Position numbers and translations under genes: made by a program | The notes under the pieces: model-generated | Database searches by the model: none | What the model was told of the DNA's origin: nothing | What the model saw: only the letters and a program-made list of their open reading frames with translations | Shown here: piece by piece, positions 59,078-64,000 of the stretch | Position numbering within the stretch: the first letter of the stretch is position 1 | Layout of the letters: every line of letters starts with the position of its first letter | Source: Rhizophagus clarus | Taxonomy: Eukaryota; Glomeromycota; Glomeromycetes; Glomerales; Glomeraceae | Length of the DNA: 64,000 nucleotides | Assembly (NCBI GenBank): GCA_015698045.1 | Contig: BLAL01000002.1 | Location: 342,577-406,576, forward strand | Reading direction: 5' to 3'

Positions 59078-60644
59078 ATGACTAAACGCAGAGGAGTAAC
59101 AGAAAAAGGTAATAATATTATATTTTTGATTTAAAATTTATATAGTAATTGCGCCTAATACTATTATAATGATACCTAAAAGACAAGGCAACAAAAGCTG
59201 CAAAGACTACAAAAACTATTCGTACATATGTTGCCAACTCTTCACGTGATTATAATAAGGAAAGAGATGAAAGGAGAGAGGAAGGAAGTGAACATGAACA
59301 AGATAATTTACATGGACAAGATGTAGATATTGGAGAAGGTAATAATAGACAAGATGATGATATTGAAAGAATTATTTTGGGTAAATACGTTATAATAATT
59401 GTTTATTATTCAATTGAAATGATATTTCTGCGAATTTATTTAAAACTAAATTTACTTCGTTATAATGAAGATATGCTTCCAGAGCAAGAAGAAAGAAATA
59501 TTGAAAAAAGAAAGAACAGAAAATGAGAAGAAAGAGATGGAGAGGAGAGATAAAGAGAGAAGAGAGAAAGAAAGAAGAGAGAAAGAGAGAAGAGAGAAAG
59601 AGAGAAGAGAGAAAGAGAGAAGAGAGAGGGATAGGAGAGAGAAAGATAAAGAATAAGAAGAAAATGAAAATGATGAAAGCGGTAAAAACATAAAATCTGA
59701 ACATAATTAATGAATATAATTTTATTCTCATTTAATATTACTTCTAGAGAGTGAAGAAGAAATTCCGGTTCAATTTGGCGCAATGACCAATCAATTGCAA
59801 ATTTGCAATTGGTTGGTCTTACATCCAAGTGTACTACATCTGGCAAACAAAATGCTTGATGCCTCGACGAAGCAGCCATCAACAAATTTGCCACTAACCA
59901 CCTCGACTTCGTCACCATCTGACAACGTAAAATCCATTTCTTATTTTGGTTGTTACATTCTTACCAATTAAGAACAATCGTTATTACACAGAATTACTGA
60001 TGTATTATGTATTATTGATATTATTACTGTTTAGGATAATTATCGTCTTATTGACGAAGAAATGAAATGCCTTTTTTTGCGAACTAGAAATCCGCCCGAT
60101 CATGCGTTTGATAAAATAACACAAAAAATTTTGGGCATGATGCTTATCAAAGCGTGGCGAAGTCAATTAATGAACGATATCGTAAATCATTTTCCAACTA
60201 TCGATATCAATTGAAAAATGTACTTTCAACATTAGTAAAAGAATTCGACAAATTGTAAAAAGGTGATCGATACGTTCATATGTTATGTTGTTGTTTATTA
60301 CAATGATTTAATGATTTAAATTTTTTTTCTATTAAAGTGGATATACGGAAAGTTCAGATCCTACCGACGAGGAAGTAAACAATTTCATATCACGTGAGGT
60401 GGTTTTAAAGAGAATCTTAAGCCGATACGTTTCAGCCATCGATTTTACAAAATTATCGGAAACTTCACTAGATAAATTAATAGAATTCTCCAGAAAATGC
60501 TTCAAAATAGTCTGGGTTGAAACTGAAAGCGCAAATATCAAAGAAAAGGTTAAGGAGTTAGATGTTATTACAGAAGATCTAGAAATTCCTTCCCGTAGCG
60601 GAAGAAACATTGCTAGCTCTTTAAAACTCCATCTTTTTTCATAA
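59078..60644 (+). pseudogene. Unrecognised charged coiled-coil gene, probably frameshifted
   Basis: The start at 59078 (MTKRRGVTEK) splices at 59108/59183 to KATKAAKTTKTIRTYVANSS and then a Glu/Asp-rich stretch. A block at about 59500-59655 encodes five tandem RREKE units (15-bp repeats), followed by EENENDESGKNIKSEHN. Later exons are 59748-59927 (VQFGAMTNQLQICNWLVLHP), 60034-about 60255 (DNYRLIDEEMKCLFLRTRNP, then after a one-base shift HDAYQSVAKSINERYRKSF) and 60338-60644 (VLKRILSRYVSAIDFTKLSE, ending LHLFS). Frame changes at about 59500 and 60125 suggest decay or uncharted introns. No family recognised. It is divergent from the Tnp2-like gene across the motif array, so it may be the second gene of the same transposon. 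Confidence 0.45.
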
Positions 60645-60934
60645 ATACAGTACATATCACATAAAAGACCGTGATAACATTGATATGTTTTTTATTCCTT
60701 TATGATAATAAAGATTACAATATATCATAGCGCCACCACTCTGCTAATAATTCATGTGACCTGATTTCGCGTTGTACGTAGATTTTATTGATTTTTATTG
60801 TGCCGCGTTAACCATCTCTTTTTCTTCCCAACTTGTTTACCATTTTTCGAAGCGAAATATAAAACCACATAGACTATAATAAATATTTTATTTAATATTT
60901 TATTTAGTTAAATAACTAGTATAGCGTTTTAATC

Positions 60935-61239
60935 TTAGATAATGTATCTATACATAAAAGTCAGCGTTTGTGGAATATTTGTGAGGAGAAAGGAATACGA
61001 CTTGAGTTTTTGCCATCTTATTCTCCCGATTATAATCCCGTAAGAATTTAATCTTCCATTATTTAAAAATTTATTGCTTACAGATCGAGCAAGCATTTTT
61101 TTATATTAAAAATTTTTTACGACAACATCGTGATTGGGTAGAATCTGTAGAAAATCCAGTAGACGCGTTAAATTTCAGTTGTATGACAATTGGCAAAAAT
61201 TTTGCTAAGGCGTGCTTTGAACATTCTGGATATTTATAA
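60935..61239 (+). pseudogene. Tc1/mariner (DDE_3)-type transposase, C-terminal fragment
   Basis: The frame reads LDNVSIHKSQRLWNICEEKG, LEFLPSYSPDYNP, then an intron (61040-61083, GTAAGA to TTACAG) and IEQAFFYIKNFLRQH, ending FEHSGYL-stop at 61237-61239. The LDN..H and the SPDYNPIEQAF block are the second Asp and the final acidic residue of the Tc1/IS630 DD(E/D) core. Everything upstream is missing. The intron splitting NP from IEQ is conserved-looking. Confidence 0.8.
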
Positions 61240-61575
61240 ATTAAAATTAAATGTCAAAATTATTTGAACTTCAAAATTTATTGCTGAATAAAAGGAATTT
61301 ATTATACAAATTAATAATTTTACTGAACTAAAAGTTATTGATCAGCATTTTATAGTAAAGAAACAAACAATCTTAACAGAAACCTTAGATTTTTAAACAG
61401 CCATCAAATTACTGACTTCCATATTGAACAATTTTTTTTTATATTTTCTGCAATATGAATTTAACATTATCATCATATCAATTTGGCATTCAAGATAATA
61501 TTCAAAAAATGTCTTAATAAATTTATTTAGTGCCAGTGTGATTGATAAAATGCATTATTATTTATTATTATTATA
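61240..61575. other. AT-rich spacer
   Basis: No gene, repeat array or RNA is seen here. It separates the Tc1-type relic from the minisatellite. Confidence 0.4.
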
Positions 61576-61579
61576 AAAA

Positions 61580-61755
61580 AATATCAAAACAAAAAAAGAA
61601 CACGCCACCAGGCGAAACCAGAAACCTTTACGCCACAAGGCGAACCAGAAAAAAAACTCGTCACCAGACGAACCAGGAAAAAAACCCGCCACCAGGCGGA
61701 CCAAACAAACTACATAGAATAAAAAATTCGCCACCAAGGCGACCAGAAATGAATT
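61580..61755. repeat. Minisatellite with CGCCACCAGGCG hairpin units
   Basis: Five to six units of about 30-35 bp have the form CGCCACCAGGCGAACCAGAA with A runs. CGCC and GGCG can pair around ACCA. In some units compensating changes keep the pairing (CGTC..GACG at about 61660). The open frame on the plus strand is a repeat translation. Confidence 0.7.
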
Positions 61756-61846
61756 AAAAAAAAAACCTATTCCTCAATTCTTCCAAAAAATTTGATTAAA
61801 TCGGCCGGCTTTAAAAAATTCTTTTTAAAATGGAATAGGTACCTTT

Positions 61847-62616
61847 TCACCTTTTCGTAAATGGCAATCTTTTGACTCGTGCAGGACTGACCCAACACCT
61901 GCAGCATCTTCCCCGGTAATTTTGCTGAATATTCGGGCAGGTATTAAAACTATGCCCGTAATATTCACATAAGTAACACGGATCTTTATATGAGCCGATA
62001 GGCGCAATCCAATTTGTCCTGCTAGATAAAGCGACCCCCTCCGACGTGCATATAAAATTAAATTTGAACCGGGAGCCGGGTTTCGAAGAAATTGGCGGGT
62101 TCGAGGAAATTGGGGAGATCGAGAAATTGGTGAGATCGACAAAATTAAAGTCGTTAAGGAGTTATTGATGATGAGGGTTACTGAAGAGTCTAAGGGTAGC
62201 GAAAAGCTTAAAGATGAAATTGAATCCGACAAGGATCCGTATGTTGAGACCGAGGGGAAGGAGAGGCAATAGCAGAGACATTAAGAGGAGAAGTAGAGAC
62301 AATAGGAGGAGAGATAGTAGATGAAGCAGAAGTAAGTCGTTCTTATATTGTTAGTCAGTATCAAAACATACAGTATCAGTAACCTGATAGAGCCATATAC
62401 AGCATCAATGCACCCAAAAAAACATAGTGTTAACTTACCTTGGAGTATTGTAATTAACATTTGAATTGTACTAGAATTATTCTTTATTGTTATAGAATGA
62501 TTAACAGATATACTTAATATATCTTTAATCGCGTTCGGGTTATCAATTATATAAAAATCATCGCTAACTTCATTATTATTGTCGATAATAGTAGTGTTAT
62601 CAATGTTATCGGGCAT
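61847..62616 (-). pseudogene. Retroelement ORF fragment with CCHC zinc knuckle
   Basis: The ATG at 62616 opens an acidic N-terminus (MPDNIDNTTIIDNNNEVSDD) with a GTAAGT donor at about 62440. At 61978-61937 another frame encodes CYLCEYYGHSFNTC, a perfect CX2CX4HX4C knuckle, followed by RGRCCRCW and a stop at 61847. Upstream of the knuckle the frame is open only from about 62160, with a Pro/Ser-rich linker (ISPISSNPPISSKPGSRFKF). A zinc knuckle after a Ser/Pro linker is typical of gag/ORF1 proteins of retroelements; no reverse transcriptase is seen. Exon structure between the two ends is not resolved. Confidence 0.5.
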
Positions 62617-62639
62617 ATTAAAATTAAGACACGTTATTT

Positions 62640-63750
62640 TAAAAAGGAAGAGTATGAACTTTTTTTTTGATAAAACTTAAAGGTAGGAGGAGAAAATTCT
62701 TTTTTTTTTTTTGATAAAACGAAGTTCTTTCGGGTAGGAGGAGAAAATTTTTTTTTTTAATCATATTTATTTAAAAAAAAAAGGACGTAGGGAATAAGAT
62801 TTTTTCTAAAAATTTTTATTTCTTTTTTTTTAAAAAAAAAAATAGGAACGTGAAAATAAGTTATTAAGGAAATCGTTATAAAACTTTATTTTTCTTGAAA
62901 AATTAGGGGTATTAATATACAACTAGCGAAGTGTTGGGCCTATCCTAAATGGGAAACATCATTCGAAAATCTCAGTACGGAATTGCTAGGCTTATTCTAA
63001 ACAAGGCTTATCCTAGCACTGAGATGTTCCTGGTTTAGTTGTCTAATTACGGAATACCTTTTTATTTGAAAAGTTGTCGTTAATATTTGTTTAGTCACAC
63101 ACCATCAAGTTAAATTAATATACATTAGTAATCTGCGCCGGAAAGACAACTAAAAAATAAATTCTTTTATATCAATATACATTATACATGAACTTGCCGA
63201 CCAATTATTCTATTAAAACACCCGGGAAAGCGCCAGTGGGAATTTGCACAACCACAAACATAGCTTTACACAAAGCGATGATTGATGGTGAAATAATATA
63301 GCCATATAATAAGTAAATCAATGGCACAATAAAACACAGCCTTAGATAGAAATAAAAAGCATAAAATTAGAAAAAAAACAGAAAAAAAGATCTCTTTTTT
63401 GTAAGTACCAGCCAGTTTAATTGTACAGTATAACCTGTTCTTCACGCCAAGTACAAACAATTTATCCAAATGAGATTAAATGATAATCTCAGTGCAAAAC
63501 TGTGATTTTTATTGGTCTACAGAATTTGGTAAAATATGCAATATGCACATGTGTAATTAGCTAATTAGGAATTTAAAGCAATGCTACGATCATTTGACCA
63601 GAAGTTTTATACAGTATATGCGCATAAGACCAGTTCAAGAATACCAAGTCATCGAAGGAAAGGGAAAATGGATGCTTTCTTGGATAAGGCGCATAAGAAA
63701 AAGCATCAGTGATGAAATGAGAGAGAGAAGCTTCAGCATGAATCATCTAC
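62640..63750. other. Intergenic DNA with a diverged direct repeat
   Basis: Two copies of AAAGGTAGGAGGAGAAAATT-like sequence lie at about 62680 and 62735. A block at 62930-63055 contains GGCCTATCCTAAAT, AGGCTTATTCTAAA and AGGCTTATCCTAGC, an imperfect internal repetition. No convincing gene. A 44-codon frame from 63581 (plus) was not accepted. Confidence 0.35.
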
Positions 63751-64000
63751 TCAGATATTTCTAACTCGCAGAACCGTTGCCTCTTTCTTTTTAAGATGTT
63801 CCTTTTCCATACATGATTCCCATTCTTTGATTTCTACTTTGCTTCTTCCCCAGAGATCGGTTGAGACAGAAACTGAAATAATCAATGTAGAGCGAGTTTG
63901 AAAAAAAATCAATTGTAGAACAAGGGCTAATACATGAAATTGTCTTCATCCATACCGCCTGAAAGATTACCGAAACTATCTTGTTTTCTAACTTTGGCTT
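63751..64000 (-). CDS. 3' end of an unidentified gene, partial
   Basis: At the window edge the minus strand has an exon-like stretch ending before a GTATTA donor at about 63936. After an intron with a TTATTTCAG acceptor at about 63871, it continues as SVSTDLWGRSKVEIKEWESC, MEKEHLKKKEATVLRVRNI and a TGA at 63753-63751. The upstream exon is open in two frames (AKVRKQDSFGNLSGGMDEDN or KPKLENKIVSVIFQAVWM), so the true phase is unresolved. The C-terminus is charged and perhaps helical. No family recognised. Confidence 0.35.

Noticed and set aside
59390-59918. Minus-strand Ser/Leu-rich frames
   Set aside because: They are complements of the GAGAGAAAGAGAGAA repeat that encodes RREKE on the plus strand.
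61825-62232. 135-codon minus-strand frame starting MSDSISS
   Set aside because: The CCHC knuckle lies in another frame of the same strand, and this frame shows no family features; I treated it as a shadow or frameshifted product.
63581-63715. 44-codon plus-strand frame (MLRSFDQKFY)
   Set aside because: It is short, has no splice context, and overlaps DNA just downstream of the more plausible minus-strand exons at the window edge.
1-64000. tRNA and rRNA genes
   Set aside because: No stretch with a convincing GGTTCGAATCC-type T arm paired to an A box and acceptor stem was seen by eye. A covariance search would be needed to exclude diverged or intron-containing tRNAs.

Overview
This is a eukaryotic, very AT-rich window: multi-exon genes with short GT-AG introns, no operons, and long stretches of layered transposon debris. 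The gene set (E(z)-type SET methyltransferase, p24 cargo receptor, phenylalanyl-tRNA synthetase beta, WRAP73), the intron style and the transposase families point to an early-diverging fungus, most likely an arbuscular mycorrhizal fungus (Glomeromycotina, Rhizophagus-like). That assignment is inference from recalled protein similarity, not from a search.

Host genes lie in two islands. Island 1 (1-5413) holds the 3' part of an EZH2-like histone methyltransferase (+), a complete p24-alpha family gene (+, 6 exons), and the cytosolic PheRS beta subunit (-, 11 exons) ending 70 bp from the p24 stop. Island 2 (21097-25110) holds a nucleotidyltransferase-fold protein (+, 3 exons) and WRAP73 (-, 8 exons). 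Weakly supported pieces are an orphan exon near 26.4 kb and a partial gene at the right edge.

Almost everything else is mobile DNA, much of it nested. A TIR element family occurs twice in opposite orientation: 5982-18432 (itself interrupted near 11.2 kb by a block with a Plavaka-type transposase relic and an unrecognised gene) and 37898-45492. Both copies carry a tandem array of exon-like cassettes, 14 units in one and 5 in the other. Each unit is about 36 nt of exon flanked by an acceptor, a GTAAGT donor and a TACTAAC-type branch point in the loop of a hairpin. A second, different cassette array (about 34.99-35.56 kb) was split by an 11.1-kb PIF/Harbinger-like element (35567-46690, TAA duplication). 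That element carries a broken DDE transposase gene, which was in turn split by the second TIR copy; that copy contains a retroelement ORF1 relic, which was split by a 0.9-kb element. Smaller elements with clear ends and target duplications lie at 12663, 27377, 29013, 32969 and 36618, and a retroposed tail with a 16-bp duplication lies at 19674.

The right third holds a pogo/Tigger transposase relic (47128-48259), a large Tnp2/CACTA-like transposase pseudogene (51340-55022, -), a 3.8-kb region of one motif repeated in two opposite orientations (55130-58940), a divergently transcribed coiled-coil gene (59078-60644, +), a Tc1/mariner-type relic (60935-61239) and a CCHC zinc-knuckle retroelement fragment (61847-62616, -).

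The most unusual signals are the exon-cassette arrays inside transposons and the motif array between two divergent genes.
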